A stretch of DNA of 64,000 nucleotides from Thalassospira marina (GTDB taxonomy: Bacteria; Pseudomonadota; Alphaproteobacteria; Rhodospirillales; Thalassospiraceae): contig NZ_CP024199.1 in the NCBI RefSeq assembly GCF_002844375.1, positions 4,466,246-4,530,245 of the forward strand, read 5' to 3'. A program made the translations under genes and the position numbers. The notes beneath the pieces were generated by a model. The model was not told where the DNA came from. It made no database searches and saw nothing but the letters and a program-made list of their open reading frames with translations. Below, one piece after another: positions 1 through 9,150 of this stretch. How positions within the stretch are numbered: position 1 is the stretch's first letter; the number at the start of each line of letters is the position of its first letter.

Positions 1-52
1 TGAAGTAGCCGCCATTGCCGGGGATGAAGAAGAACAAAGGGACCTGCCATGA
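1..52 (+). CDS. TRAP transporter small permease (DctQ-like), 3' end only
   Basis: Frame 2 is open from base 2 and reads EVAAIAGDEEEQRDLP before a TGA at 50-52. That stop overlaps the ATG of the next gene (ATGA overlap), the usual coupling between the small and large permease genes of TRAP transporters. Only the last 16 codons are inside the window. The family assignment therefore rests on position alone, and the tail carries no diagnostic motif. Confidence 0.55.
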   Translation, partial: EVAAIAGDEEEQRDLP

Positions 53-1344
53 GCCTGGCCTTTATGTTTAGCCTTGGCGGATTTTTGCTGCTGGGCGCGA
101 TTGGCATGCCCATTTCGCTGGCGGCCTTTGCCAGTTCGATCGCCTATCTTTTCATGACCGGGCAGGATGTGGGGCTGGTGGCCGAACAGGCACTGAATGG
201 CCTGTTTAACAGTTATGTCCTGCTGGCGGTGCCGCTGTTTATTCTGGCGGCGAATTTCATGAATGCCGGTACGATCAGCGACCGGCTGCTGAATTTTTGC
301 GTGGCGATTGTCGGGCGTATGCGCGGGGGCCTTGCCCATGTGAACGTGCTGGCCAGCCTGATTTTTTCGGGCATGTCGGGCTCGGCGATTGCCGATGCAG
401 CGGGCATTGGCCGCGTGATCATTGATCTGATGTGCCGCAATAACCGCTATCCGCCGGGATATGCCGCTGCCCTGACCGCTGCTTCCAGCGTGATTGGCCC
501 GATCATTCCGCCGTCCATTCCCATGATCCTTTATGCGCTGATTTCCGATACCTCTATCGGGTATCTGTTTTTGGGCGGGATCGTACCGGGGTTGCTGCTG
601 GCGCTTGTTCTGATGATTTTGAATGCCATCACCGCACGCCGGCGCAATTTTGCCCGTGACGAAGCGGTGCCGGTTCGCGATATTCCGCGCCTGACCATGC
701 GGGCCTTCCCGGCCCTGATGTTACCGGTGATCCTGCTGTATGGCATTTACGGTGGTGTGACTACCCCGACCGAGGCCGCCGCCGTTGCGGCAGTTTATGC
801 CCTGGTGCTGTCGGTGGTGTTCTATCGTTCGCTGAGCTGGAAGGAATTTTACAAACTGGTGCTTGATGGGGCGCGTTCGACCTCGGTCGTGGGCTTGATC
901 ATCGCATCTGCACTGGTGCTGAATTACCTGGTTGCCAGTGAAAATGTGCCTTCGATGGTGGCCGGTCAGCTTGCCGGGCTGGAAATGTCGCCGCTGGTGT
1001 TTTTGCTTGGCGTTAACGTGCTGATCCTGCTTTTGGGGTGCCTGTTTGATGCCACGACCCTGCTTTTGATTGTGGTGCCGCTGTTCCTGCCTGCTGCCAA
1101 GATGCTGGGCATTGACCTGGTGCATTTTGGCGTCGTGATTACGGTCAATATCATGATCGGGCTGGTGACACCGCCTTATGGTGTGGTGCTGTTTGTTCTG
1201 AATGGCGTTACCGGTATTCCGCTGCGCGATATCATTCGCGAAATCTGGCCGTTTATCTTTGTGCTGTTGCTGGCCCTGCTGGCGATGACATTGATCCCGT
1301 CCATCGTATTGTGGTTGCCACGCATGTTTGGCTATGGCGGGTAA
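49..1344 (+). CDS. dctM: TRAP transporter large permease (DctM subunit)
   Basis: A 431-residue, highly hydrophobic protein with about a dozen predicted membrane segments, the normal length for DctM. The segment GMSGSAIADAAGIG near residue 105 and the later PIIPPSIPMILYAL match the conserved loops of the family. DctM is the transport channel of a sodium-driven tripartite transporter that takes up organic acids delivered by a periplasmic binding protein. The binding protein and most of the small permease lie left of the window, so the substrate cannot be told. The ATG overlaps the upstream stop, so translation is probably coupled. A strong terminator follows at 1393. Confidence 0.93.
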   Translation: MSLAFMFSLGGFLLLGAIGMPISLAAFASSIAYLFMTGQDVGLVAEQALNGLFNSYVLLAVPLFILAANFMNAGTISDRLLNFCVAIVGRMRGGLAHVNVLASLIFSGMSGSAIADAAGIGRVIIDLMCRNNRYPPGYAAALTAASSVIGPIIPPSIPMILYALISDTSIGYLFLGGIVPGLLLALVLMILNAITARRRNFARDEAVPVRDIPRLTMRAFPALMLPVILLYGIYGGVTTPTEAAAVAAVYALVLSVVFYRSLSWKEFYKLVLDGARSTSVVGLIIASALVLNYLVASENVPSMVAGQLAGLEMSPLVFLLGVNVLILLLGCLFDATTLLLIVVPLFLPAAKMLGIDLVHFGVVITVNIMIGLVTPPYGVVLFVLNGVTGIPLRDIIREIWPFIFVLLLALLAMTLIPSIVLWLPRMFGYGG

Positions 1345-1354
1345 TTATTCCGCC

Positions 1355-1374
1355 TTAAAGCCCATTGCCCTTAA
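1355..1374 (-). repeat. Dispersed 19-20 bp intergenic repeat, copy 1
   Basis: Read on the minus strand this matches the core TTAAGGGYAAWGGGCTTTA, which also occurs at 52809, 60316 and 60348. It lies 11 bp after the dctM stop. The element is an imperfect palindrome. Function unknown. Confidence 0.55.
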
Positions 1375-1392
1375 TATGCGAGACTGAATAAC

Positions 1393-1425
1393 AAAACCCC
1401 CGCAGTGATCTGCGGGGGTTTTGTC
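1393..1425 (+). terminator. Rho-independent terminator after dctM
   Basis: Perfect 12-bp stem AAAACCCCCGCA / TGCGGGGGTTTT with a 6-base loop, running into a T-rich tract. The symmetric A and T runs mean it could also stop transcription from the convergent chemoreceptor gene. Confidence 0.9.
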
Positions 1426-1520
1426 TTGGCGCCCTTTGGAGGCTCTCCAAAGGGCAAAGCCGAACCGGGCTGGGGCAAACCAGGCATATAATGCAAACCA
1501 GTCCGGCTTCTTGCCGGTTG

Positions 1521-3668
1521 TCAGTCGGCGCGAACGCGACTGACGAAATTGTTGGCCTCTAGCTGCAGGTTCTGCGTTTTGCGCAGCAGTTCGCCTGCAA
1601 CTTCGCGGGCATGGCTGGCAAGGTCCTGAACCATATTGGCCGTGTGCGAAACACTTTCCATATTGTCCGACACATGGCGCACGCCATTTGCCGCCTCTTC
1701 GGAGCCACTGGCGATTTCACCGGTGGCCGCGCCCTGCTGGCGCATTGCCGCCCCGATAGAAGCCGAAATCACATCCATTTCGCCAATGGTATGGGCGATT
1801 GCAGAGATCATTTCAACGGCATCGTTGCTTACGGTGCGCATTTCTTCGATCTGGCGGCCAATATCGTCGGTCGCGCGCTGCGTTTGGGTGGCAAGGTTTT
1901 TGACTTCGCCCGCCACAACGGCAAATCCCTTGCCGGCATCACCCGCACGGGCGGCTTCGATGGTGGCATTCAGGGCGAGAAGGTTGGTCTGATCGGCGAT
2001 ATTGGTGATCAGGTCGATGACTTCGCCAATGCGCGATGCGGTTTCCGACATTTGCCGCACGGTTTCATCCGACCGGCGGGCCTGATCAACAGCATTTTGC
2101 GAAATTTCCTCGGCCTTGCTGATCTGGCGTTCAATTTCCCGGACGGAGGCGGAAAGTTCCTCGGTCGCGGATGAAACCGAGCTGACATTGCGCGATGCAT
2201 CCTGGGATGCATTGGTGACTTCCATGGCACGCGCAACGTTATTGCCCGCATTATCGGCCATCTTGCTCATGGTGTTGCCCATGTCGCCTGCGGCTTCGAC
2301 CAGTTCGGACACCAGGGTATTGACGGTGGTTTCAAAACCGTCTGCCATTTCCAGCAGGGTCTGGCGGCGGAGTTGTTCGGCGCGTTCTTCGGCGGCTTCG
2401 TTTTCGGTGCGCAGGCGCTGCGCTTCCAGCCCGTTTTCGCGGAAGGTTTCAACCGCCACGGCCATATCGGCAATTTCGTCGCGGCCCTTATCGATGACAG
2501 GTGTGTTCAAATCACCCCCGGCAAGGCGGGCCATGGCGCGGTTAAGGCCAATCAGGCGGCGCAGCAGGTTGCGCTGGACATATAGCCACAGGATCAGCCC
2601 GGAAATGACGATGACGGCCAGGATCACCGCAATCATCACGGTTTTCGAGGCTTCGATGGTTTCCTCGACCGCGCGGTTGGCATTGTCGATTTTGTTTTGC
2701 ATCTGTTCGAGGACCTGTTGCGCGCTTTGCGCAATATCGGCCGAGATGCTGTTATTCTGGCTTAGGATATCTTCGACGGTATCAATGGTTTCCAGCCGTT
2801 TGCGTTGCAGATCAAACAGGTTCTGATCGGCATTGGGGTTCAGATTGGCATGGATGATGTCGAACTGTTTTTGCCCGTGGGCCTTTTCATCGTCATCGGC
2901 GATGCGTTCAACGCCTTTTTGCAACTGGGTCAGCAGCGGATCGGCGCGGAACTTGACGCGATCAAGGGCTTCAAAACTGTTGGCCGCCACGACCTGGTCG
3001 CCGGTTGCGGGGATTTGAAAGGCATTGGCGCGCAGATCACCCATATTCTGGACATTGACGGCATTGACATCAAGCAGGGTATTGAGGGTTTCAAAGGCCG
3101 CCGATGTCTGATCGGGGCTGCCGATCAGGGAATAAAGCGAGCTGGCATTGTCGGTCAGATCCATCGAGGCATTCATGCCCAGATCATTGGCCAGCAGTTC
3201 GATATCGGCTGCGGCCTTGGCATTTTGTTCAACCCGTTCGCCAAGTGTTGCGCCCAGGGAAAACAGGGACATGCGCGTATCGCTGAGCAGGCGGATATTG
3301 CTGCCAAGCTGGCCTGTCTTGCTTGAAAAGCTGTTGAGGATTTCGGCATCAACGCCAAGCTGGCCGAGGCGTGCGATATCGTCGCTGATCGCGTTTTCCA
3401 CGGATTCAAGGTTGGCCGATGCACTATTGACGGAATCCTGGTTCTCGGCGGCGGCGACCATGCGGCCGATCGCGGTAAGGGAATCGGTTTTGGCATAAAG
3501 CTGCTGGGCGGTTATCAGGGCGGGAATTGCCTCTTCTGAAACCGTGTTTTGTTGTTGCCGCGTGGCTTCAAACGAAAAAATACCAATCCCTGCTGCACTT
3601 GCAGCCAGCAGCGCAATCGGCACGATGGCAAGCATCAGACGCCCGCGCAGACCAAGACGACCCGTCAT
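1521..3668 (-). CDS. Membrane-bound methyl-accepting chemotaxis protein
   Basis: A 715-residue chemoreceptor. There is a membrane segment at about residues 11-33, a periplasmic region of about 310 residues, a second membrane segment near 344-364, a HAMP domain near 365-420, and a long coiled-coil signalling domain. The hairpin tip contains ADQTNLLALNATIEAARAG, the CheA/CheW contact signature. No C-terminal CheR-docking pentapeptide is seen. The reading frame stays open 50 codons upstream, but I chose the ATG at 3668: it starts a typical short basic N-terminus just before TM1 and has a GGGGAT stretch upstream. The ligand cannot be inferred because the periplasmic part has no domain I recognise. 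Monocistronic. Confidence 0.93.
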   Translation of the reverse strand: MTGRLGLRGRLMLAIVPIALLAASAAGIGIFSFEATRQQQNTVSEEAIPALITAQQLYAKTDSLTAIGRMVAAAENQDSVNSASANLESVENAISDDIARLGQLGVDAEILNSFSSKTGQLGSNIRLLSDTRMSLFSLGATLGERVEQNAKAAADIELLANDLGMNASMDLTDNASSLYSLIGSPDQTSAAFETLNTLLDVNAVNVQNMGDLRANAFQIPATGDQVVAANSFEALDRVKFRADPLLTQLQKGVERIADDDEKAHGQKQFDIIHANLNPNADQNLFDLQRKRLETIDTVEDILSQNNSISADIAQSAQQVLEQMQNKIDNANRAVEETIEASKTVMIAVILAVIVISGLILWLYVQRNLLRRLIGLNRAMARLAGGDLNTPVIDKGRDEIADMAVAVETFRENGLEAQRLRTENEAAEERAEQLRRQTLLEMADGFETTVNTLVSELVEAAGDMGNTMSKMADNAGNNVARAMEVTNASQDASRNVSSVSSATEELSASVREIERQISKAEEISQNAVDQARRSDETVRQMSETASRIGEVIDLITNIADQTNLLALNATIEAARAGDAGKGFAVVAGEVKNLATQTQRATDDIGRQIEEMRTVSNDAVEMISAIAHTIGEMDVISASIGAAMRQQGAATGEIASGSEEAANGVRHVSDNMESVSHTANMVQDLASHAREVAGELLRKTQNLQLEANNFVSRVRAD

Positions 3669-4139
3669 TCCAAGATCCCCATTTACATGTTTATGTCGTC
3701 GTGCGGCGATTGGCGCCATTCTAGCGACATGGATGTAATCCCCCTTCTGCAGTGTCGTCCGGCATATGTGGCAGGGTGCGGCCCCCGATACATCCCCCGT
3801 CGAACGCATGCATGCCAATCATGGCTTTTGATATATTCCGTCTCGGATGCGGCCATGCAAGGAGTTTAACCAAAATTCACGCTGGGGCGGTTTTTGGCGG
3901 GTATATCACAATTTAAGGTATAATAACTGTCGCAGAAACTGCAGGAATCTGCGGGTTTGCCGCAGAAAATGTCACATATTCGACATGTAAAATACACAAG
4001 GGCCGAATCCACCCATACGGGGATTCGGCCCTGTTTATTCATCTGGGGGTCATGGGGTAATTGCCCTGTATTGACCCTGCCAGCCTGTTTGTTGCGATAT
4101 CGTAATGGGGGGTGGGTTGTGTCTAACCCTGCCCGGCCG
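3669..4139. other. Intergenic region between chemoreceptor and cobK
   Basis: 471 bp with no convincing gene. It must contain the chemoreceptor promoter (minus strand, right of 3668) and the 3' end of the cobK transcript. Apart from the hairpin at 3999-4032 I see nothing distinctive. I looked for a cobalamin riboswitch B12 box on both strands and did not find one. Confidence 0.6.
3999..4036. terminator. Hairpin terminator, probably of the cobK transcript
   Basis: Perfect 12-bp stem AGGGCCGAATCC / GGATTCGGCCCT (3999-4010 and 4021-4032). It is flanked by GTTTATTC on the right and by a T-rich stretch when read on the minus strand. It lies about 105 bp past the cobK stop. Confidence 0.7.
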
Positions 4140-4937
4140 TTATTGTGCGGTGTGCTGCTGGGCGACTTTTTGCACGACCTCTTCGGTGCTGGTGGCGTAA
4201 TCAACGGCCTGCAATGGCGGGCGATCGATCATGATAACGGGAATGCCCAGTTCGCGTGCGGCAATCAGTTTGCCTTCGCTGGCGTCGCCGCCGCTGTTTT
4301 TGGTGACGACAACATCAATTTCGTGGCGTTCCAGCAGTTCGCGTTCCAGTTCGGGCGAAAAAGGCCCGCGTGCCGACAGCCATTCGCCATTGGCAAGGTC
4401 AAACGGGTGATTGGGGGCCTCGACCGTGCGGACCAGCAACCAGCAATCATGCAGGTCGTTAAAGCAGTGCAGGTGGCGGCGGCCAATGGCGATCAGCGCG
4501 CGTTTGCCAATGGACGGCAGTTTTGCTGCCGCGGTTTGAATGTCGGGCACATTGATCCAGTGATCGCCTTGCTGTGCGATCCAGGGCGCACGGTGATACT
4601 GGATGCAGGGCGTACCAGCCTGTTTGCAGGCATCGGCAATATGGGCGGAAATTTGCGTGGCAAAGGGGTGGGTGGCATCAATCACCAGGTCGATACCATC
4701 GCTTTGCAGGCTTTTGACAATGCCTTCCGGCCCGCCAAAGCCACCAATACGCACTGGCACGCCATCGGGCAGGTTGGGTGCGCTGGTGCGCCCGGCAAGG
4801 GATAGCTGCAAACGGATATGTGATCCAAACCTGACAAGAAGTTCGCTTGTGATGCGGTTGGCATCACCGGTTCCCCCAAAGACCAGAACATTCAACGGGG
4901 AAAGGTGGTTTTTCAGGCGCAGGTCGGGATCGGGCAT
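4140..4937 (-). CDS. cobK: Precorrin-6A reductase
   Basis: A 265-residue CobK/CbiJ family protein that reduces a double bond of precorrin-6A (or the cobalt form) with NADPH during corrin ring synthesis in the cytoplasm. The N-terminal VLVFGGTGDANRI is the nucleotide-binding loop of the family. IDATHPFATQIS and the C-terminal VVVTKNSGGDASEGK are its other two conserved blocks. The frame is open further upstream, but the ATG at 4937 gives the normal family length and has AAAGGA upstream, at a rather long 12-base spacing. It lies 114 bp after cbiD on the same strand, so the two are probably one transcript. Confidence 0.93.
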   Translation of the reverse strand: MPDPDLRLKNHLSPLNVLVFGGTGDANRITSELLVRFGSHIRLQLSLAGRTSAPNLPDGVPVRIGGFGGPEGIVKSLQSDGIDLVIDATHPFATQISAHIADACKQAGTPCIQYHRAPWIAQQGDHWINVPDIQTAAAKLPSIGKRALIAIGRRHLHCFNDLHDCWLLVRTVEAPNHPFDLANGEWLSARGPFSPELERELLERHEIDVVVTKNSGGDASEGKLIAARELGIPVIMIDRPPLQAVDYATSTEEVVQKVAQQHTAQ

Positions 4938-5051
4938 TGGCAAACGGTATCCTTTGTTTTTGGCGCGCCAAACAGGCCGGAATGGCAGGCGGGTGAGAAC
5001 GGAACGCGCAATGGCAATTAATGATGCCAAATCAGCCCCGGAACGGGGCTG

Positions 5052-6158
5052 TCAGGGGGAAGACGGGGTTTCAAGCCGCCCGGCGCGCCCCACCATGCCG
5101 CCTTGCCTGTCAAAAATAACAATTTCGATCGCACAGGCACCATCAATGGTTGCCATGGCGGTCTCGCGTGCCTGTCTGGCGATTATGTTACCTATATCAA
5201 CGCTTTGCGCAGCACAAAGTTCCAATACATGGCGGGCGGTATTGGCGGTGCGGATGGCATCGCACAGGGCAGTATCGGCACCAATTGCGGCGGCGGTGTG
5301 GGCCAGTTTTTCCATATCCACCTGTGAACGGCTGCTATGCAGGTCCAGGTGGCCCTGTGCCAGTTTGACCAGTTTGCCAAAACCGCCAGCAATGGTGACA
5401 TTGGGCACCGGGTTGCGCCGCAGATATTTCAGCATGCCGCCGACAAAATCGCCCATATCAAGCAGGGCTTCGTCTGGCAGGCCATATATCGCCTTGATCG
5501 CGCTTTCCGATGTTTTGCCCGTGGCCCCGGCAACATGATGGCGGCCGGTGGCACGCGCAACATCCACCCCGCGATGGATGGAATGGATCCAGGCCGAACA
5601 GCTAAAGGGTATAACAACGCCCGTTGTGCCCAGCACCGAAAGCCCGCCAATGATGCCCAGGCGCGGATTCCAGGTTTTTTGGGCGATTTCCGCGCCGCCG
5701 GGAATGGAAATTTCAATTTCAACATCCGGGCGCACGCCAAATTCGGCGGCCAGTTCCAGGATTTGCACCGTCATCATTTCGCGGGGTTTGGGGTTGATGG
5801 CCGGTTCCCCCACCGGCAAAGGCAGGCCGGGCTTGGTGATCGTGCCAACCCCAGCGCCAGCATGAAATGAAATACCGGCCCCCGTGGATGCCTGGCGCAC
5901 CGTGGCGATGATTTCGGCCTGATGGGTAACATCGGGGTCATCGCCGGCATCCTTGATGATGCTGGCACGTGCCCAACCCGGCCCGGTTTCCTTTTTGACC
6001 AGGGCAAATTGCGGTGTTTCGCCACGCGGCAGGGTAATGCCAACCGGGTCGGGAAACGCCCCTGACAATATTGCCTGCCAGGCCGCACGGGTGGCCGCCG
6101 TGGCACAGGCCCCGGTTGTCCATCCTTTGCGAAGCGGGCCGTCGGGTTTGCGGGTCAT
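5052..6158 (-). CDS. cbiD: Cobalt-precorrin-5B (C1)-methyltransferase
   Basis: A 368-residue CbiD. The start of the mature sequence, LRKGWTTGACATAATRAA, is the family signature; later blocks include PRGE and a glycine-rich IAGGFGKLVKLAQGHLDLHS stretch. CbiD methylates C-1 of the corrin ring and belongs to the early-cobalt (anaerobic-type) route, although it also appears in aerobes that lack CobF. The ATG at 6158 was chosen over upstream in-frame codons because the family begins just before the KGWTTG block. Precedes cobK and is divergent from cobA. Confidence 0.94.
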   Translation of the reverse strand: MTRKPDGPLRKGWTTGACATAATRAAWQAILSGAFPDPVGITLPRGETPQFALVKKETGPGWARASIIKDAGDDPDVTHQAEIIATVRQASTGAGISFHAGAGVGTITKPGLPLPVGEPAINPKPREMMTVQILELAAEFGVRPDVEIEISIPGGAEIAQKTWNPRLGIIGGLSVLGTTGVVIPFSCSAWIHSIHRGVDVARATGRHHVAGATGKTSESAIKAIYGLPDEALLDMGDFVGGMLKYLRRNPVPNVTIAGGFGKLVKLAQGHLDLHSSRSQVDMEKLAHTAAAIGADTALCDAIRTANTARHVLELCAAQSVDIGNIIARQARETAMATIDGACAIEIVIFDRQGGMVGRAGRLETPSSP

Positions 6159-6448
6159 GGGGCGGGCAGGGTTCCTGTAAAATGCATTCGGCCAAGTTAT
6201 GGGCTGGCGCGGCGCAAGGATCAATCCTTCGCTTTGCCTATGCTAGCCTTTTCACCAATGGGCTGCCATTGCGCAATCGCAAGATATTAAAACACAATCG
6301 GAATGTTGTATTTTTTATAATACCATAAAAAATTGGATTTATCTGTTGCCTTGCGATGACTATTCCTGTGTAAGATGTTTGCCACGGCCTGCAATTGCAA
6401 CGGGCCTGGGCGGGCGATATGTCCCTGAAACGCGGGTAAGTTTGGCGC
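6159..6448. promoter_or_regulatory. Divergent promoter region between cbiD and cobA
   Basis: 290 bp separating divergent cobalamin genes. The part from about 6284 to 6345 is clearly AT-rich (ATTTTTTATAATACCAT and neighbours) in an otherwise GC-rich stretch, so both promoters probably sit there. I found no B12-box, hence no evidence of a cobalamin riboswitch. Confidence 0.4.
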
Positions 6449-7315
6449 ATGACAGCACTTGGTATTGATTTTCCGGTATTTGAAGCAGGCTGGGTCTGGC
6501 TGGTAGGTGCCGGGCCGGGCGACCCCGGATTGCTGACCCTTCATGCCGTTAACGCCATGCAGCAGGCTGACATTGTTGTTTATGATGCGCTGGTCGATGA
6601 CCGGATTTTAAACCTGCTGCGCCCGGATACCAAACGGGTATATGCCGGCAAGCGCGGCGGGCGCCCGTCGGCCAAACAAACCGATATTTCCCTGGAACTG
6701 GTGGCGCTGGCCCAGCAGGGTTTACGCGTTTTGCGCCTGAAGGGCGGGGACCCGTTTGTGTTTGGCCGTGGCGGCGAGGAAGGCCTGACACTGGTGGAAC
6801 ATGGCATTCCGTTCCGGGTGGTGCCGGGCATTACAGCCGGGATTGCCGGGGCGGCCTATGCCGGGATTCCGGCCACGCACCGCGATTGCAATTCGGCGGT
6901 AACCTTTGTTACCGGCCATGGGGCCAGCGGTGATGTGCCTGATAACATTAACTGGGCGTCGCTGGCCGAAGGGTCACAGGTGCTGGTGATGTATATGGCA
7001 ATGAAGCATCTGGACCGTATTGCCACCCGCCTGATGGATCATGGCCGCCCGGCAGATGAACCGGTTGCCATTATCAGCCGGGCCACAACGCCCCATCAGC
7101 AATTGCTGATTACCACCCTGAAAGATGCCGCCGCCGACATTGCACGCGCGCAACTTGAACCCCCGGCAATTTGCATTGTTGGCAAGGTGGTTGATTTGCG
7201 TGACCGGTTAAACTGGCTGTCGCCGCAGGATGATGTATCGGAGGTGCGCCATGTTGCCTTTGACCAGATTTTGGAACTGATCACGACACCGGCAGGGGAT
7301 GATAAACCGGCCTAA
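6449..7315 (+). CDS. cobA: Uroporphyrinogen-III C-methyltransferase
   Basis: A 288-residue SUMT that makes precorrin-2 by two SAM-dependent methylations of uroporphyrinogen III, the branch point to cobalamin and sirohaem. The family loops are present in order: VGAGPGDPGLLTL near residue 19, YDALV near 45, the LRLKGGDPFVFGRGGEE block near 94-110, and VVPGITAG near 125. There is no fused CysG dehydrogenase domain, so this is the single-function form used for corrin synthesis. Divergent from cbiD. Confidence 0.95.
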   Translation: MTALGIDFPVFEAGWVWLVGAGPGDPGLLTLHAVNAMQQADIVVYDALVDDRILNLLRPDTKRVYAGKRGGRPSAKQTDISLELVALAQQGLRVLRLKGGDPFVFGRGGEEGLTLVEHGIPFRVVPGITAGIAGAAYAGIPATHRDCNSAVTFVTGHGASGDVPDNINWASLAEGSQVLVMYMAMKHLDRIATRLMDHGRPADEPVAIISRATTPHQQLLITTLKDAAADIARAQLEPPAICIVGKVVDLRDRLNWLSPQDDVSEVRHVAFDQILELITTPAGDDKPA

Positions 7316-7448
7316 GTGCCCGTATCCTGATAAAGTGTTGAACCATTCAATTTCATTGGGTGGGGATTGATATATATCGTTGTTCTTTGGTCATGCGCCC
7401 GGCAAAATCGCCGCAAGTTTGGGCAATGCCCCGGTAGCAGGTAGACCA

Positions 7449-8252
7449 ATGGACGAACAGCAAATTCTGATCCGCATTATTGAAAGTGGCTGGGCACAGT
7501 GCAGTAGTGCTGTGCGCCAGGATGGCGGCGTAATGGTGACGGCTTTGCTGGCCGGGCTGGTGGGCAGTGCCACCCATTGTGTGGGTATGTGCGGGCCATT
7601 TGTTGTCAGCCAGGTGACGGCACGCATGGAAAAAATGCCGCTGGATAAAATGTCGGAATTTCGCCGCCTGACGGGGGCGGCCCTGTTTCCGTATCATTTC
7701 GGTCGGTTAACGACATATATTTTCCTGGGTGTTCTGGCCGGATTTTTTACCGACAGTATTTCGGCGCTGGCGCGTGTATGGTGGATTGGCCCGGTTTTAT
7801 TATCGGTGGCGGCGGTATTTTTCCTGATTTATGGCATTTCCGGGCTGGTGCCCCATATTGGGGGCCTGTTGCCTGGTGCGGCGGCGCGCACAGCAGGTGC
7901 ATCATCGGGGCTGGCGCAATGGTGGAACCACAAGGTTACCGCGCGGCTGGGGCCGTTTTTTAGTGCGCCTTTCGGTTTGCGGGGCTATGTGCTGGGTGTG
8001 TTGCTGGGTTTTATTCCCTGTGGCCTGATATATGGGGCGCTGGTGCTGGCGGCGGCAGGTGGTTCAGCACTTTCGGGCGGCATGGTTATGGCGGCCTTTG
8101 GCCTTGGCACCGTACCGATGCTGTTTGCAACAGGCTGGATCGGCCAGTATGCCACGCGGAAATTTCGCGGTGTTATGGCCCCGGTCGGCCGGGGGCTGAT
8201 GGTGGCAAATGCGGTGGTGCTGGCCATGCTGGCCTGGCATCAGATCGCCTGA
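7449..8252 (+). CDS. TauE/SafE-like (DsbD_2) membrane protein, probable copper/oxidase assembly
   Basis: A 267-residue membrane protein with about six hydrophobic segments. Near residue 43 it carries HCVGMCGPF and near residue 190 FIPCGLIYGAL. These paired metal/thiol-type motifs are typical of the DsbD_2 (UreH-like) branch often annotated as sulfite exporter TauE/SafE and found with cytochrome oxidase and copper-handling genes. The ATG at 7449 is preceded by a modest AGGTAG; a TTG 23 codons upstream is also open. The SCO gene follows on the same strand, which supports a role in copper delivery to an oxidase, but substrate and direction are not shown by sequence. Confidence 0.75.
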   Translation: MDEQQILIRIIESGWAQCSSAVRQDGGVMVTALLAGLVGSATHCVGMCGPFVVSQVTARMEKMPLDKMSEFRRLTGAALFPYHFGRLTTYIFLGVLAGFFTDSISALARVWWIGPVLLSVAAVFFLIYGISGLVPHIGGLLPGAAARTAGASSGLAQWWNHKVTARLGPFFSAPFGLRGYVLGVLLGFIPCGLIYGALVLAAAGGSALSGGMVMAAFGLGTVPMLFATGWIGQYATRKFRGVMAPVGRGLMVANAVVLAMLAWHQIA

Positions 8253-8511
8253 CAGGCCAGTGCTTTATGGTGTGGCAGTGTGGCGGTGGGGCTGCGATTG
8301 GTATTGCCAGCCGTGTTTGTGGGTTTGCCGCACAGATACGCGGCCAAGGGCAGGATGACAAGATTTGCGGGAATAGGTGCCAGACAGGCCGGATTCCGCG
8401 CAGGATTTGAGAATTGGAATAACAGAAACGGGTCGGCCAAAACCTTGAAACCACGGGCAGGCATTTTATAGTGCCAGGTGGTACGACCCCAAATGCAAGG
8501 ACGGGCAAGAC

Positions 8512-9150
8512 GTGGATAGAAAAACCTGGCTGATTATCATTGCCATTATTGTCGTACTGACATTTGGTTTTGGCTTTCGCCTTTATAATATGGGGCGCGA
8601 CATTAACGCAGAAAATGGCGGCCAGACCAGTTCATCGGGTGTTGCCACTATTGGCGGGCCGTTCAATCTGGTTGATCAGAATGGCAAGGCGCGAACCGAA
8701 CAGGATTTTCGCGGCCAGTATATGCTGATCTATTTTGGCTATACCTATTGCCCCGATGTGTGCCCGACCGAATTGCAGGCCATGTCCAATGCGATGGACC
8801 AGTTGCCCGCCGATATTGCCAAGCAGGTCCAGCCGATTTTCATTTCGGTTGACCCGGAACGCGATACGGTTGCGGCCATGGCCGATTATGTCCCGCATTT
8901 CCACCCGCGCCTGATTGGCCTGACCGGTACGCTGGAGCAAACCAGTGCAGCGGCAAAAGCCTATCGCGTTTATTACGCCAAGGCCTTTGCCGATGGTGAA
9001 CCGAAGGATTCGGATACCTATCTGGTTGATCATTCGTCCTTTATTTATCTGATGGGTAAAAACGGTGCCTATGTTCGCCATTTCAATTATGGCGAACCGC
9101 CCGAAAAAATTGCCGAAGGCATTGCAAAAGTTGTCGAAACCCAGGGCTGA
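8512..9150 (+). CDS. SCO1/SenC family copper chaperone
   Basis: A 212-residue protein with an N-terminal membrane anchor (residues 6-24) and a periplasmic thioredoxin-like domain. It has the copper-binding pair C80 and C84 in TYCPDVCPTEL and the distal H174 in VDHSSF, the complete SCO metal site. SCO proteins deliver copper to the CuA site of cytochrome c oxidase. The start is a GTG with AAGGA nine bases upstream. It overlaps the next gene, cobB, in a different frame. Confidence 0.92.
   Translation: MDRKTWLIIIAIIVVLTFGFGFRLYNMGRDINAENGGQTSSSGVATIGGPFNLVDQNGKARTEQDFRGQYMLIYFGYTYCPDVCPTELQAMSNAMDQLPADIAKQVQPIFISVDPERDTVAAMADYVPHFHPRLIGLTGTLEQTSAAAKAYRVYYAKAFADGEPKDSDTYLVDHSSFIYLMGKNGAYVRHFNYGEPPEKIAEGIAKVVETQG

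Noticed and set aside
1611..2174. Plus-strand frames opposite the first chemoreceptor
   Set aside because: Antisense shadows of the conserved signalling domain, with no independent support.
6159..6448. Cobalamin riboswitch upstream of cbiD or cobA
   Set aside because: No B12-box-like sequence on either strand here or in the gap after cobK.
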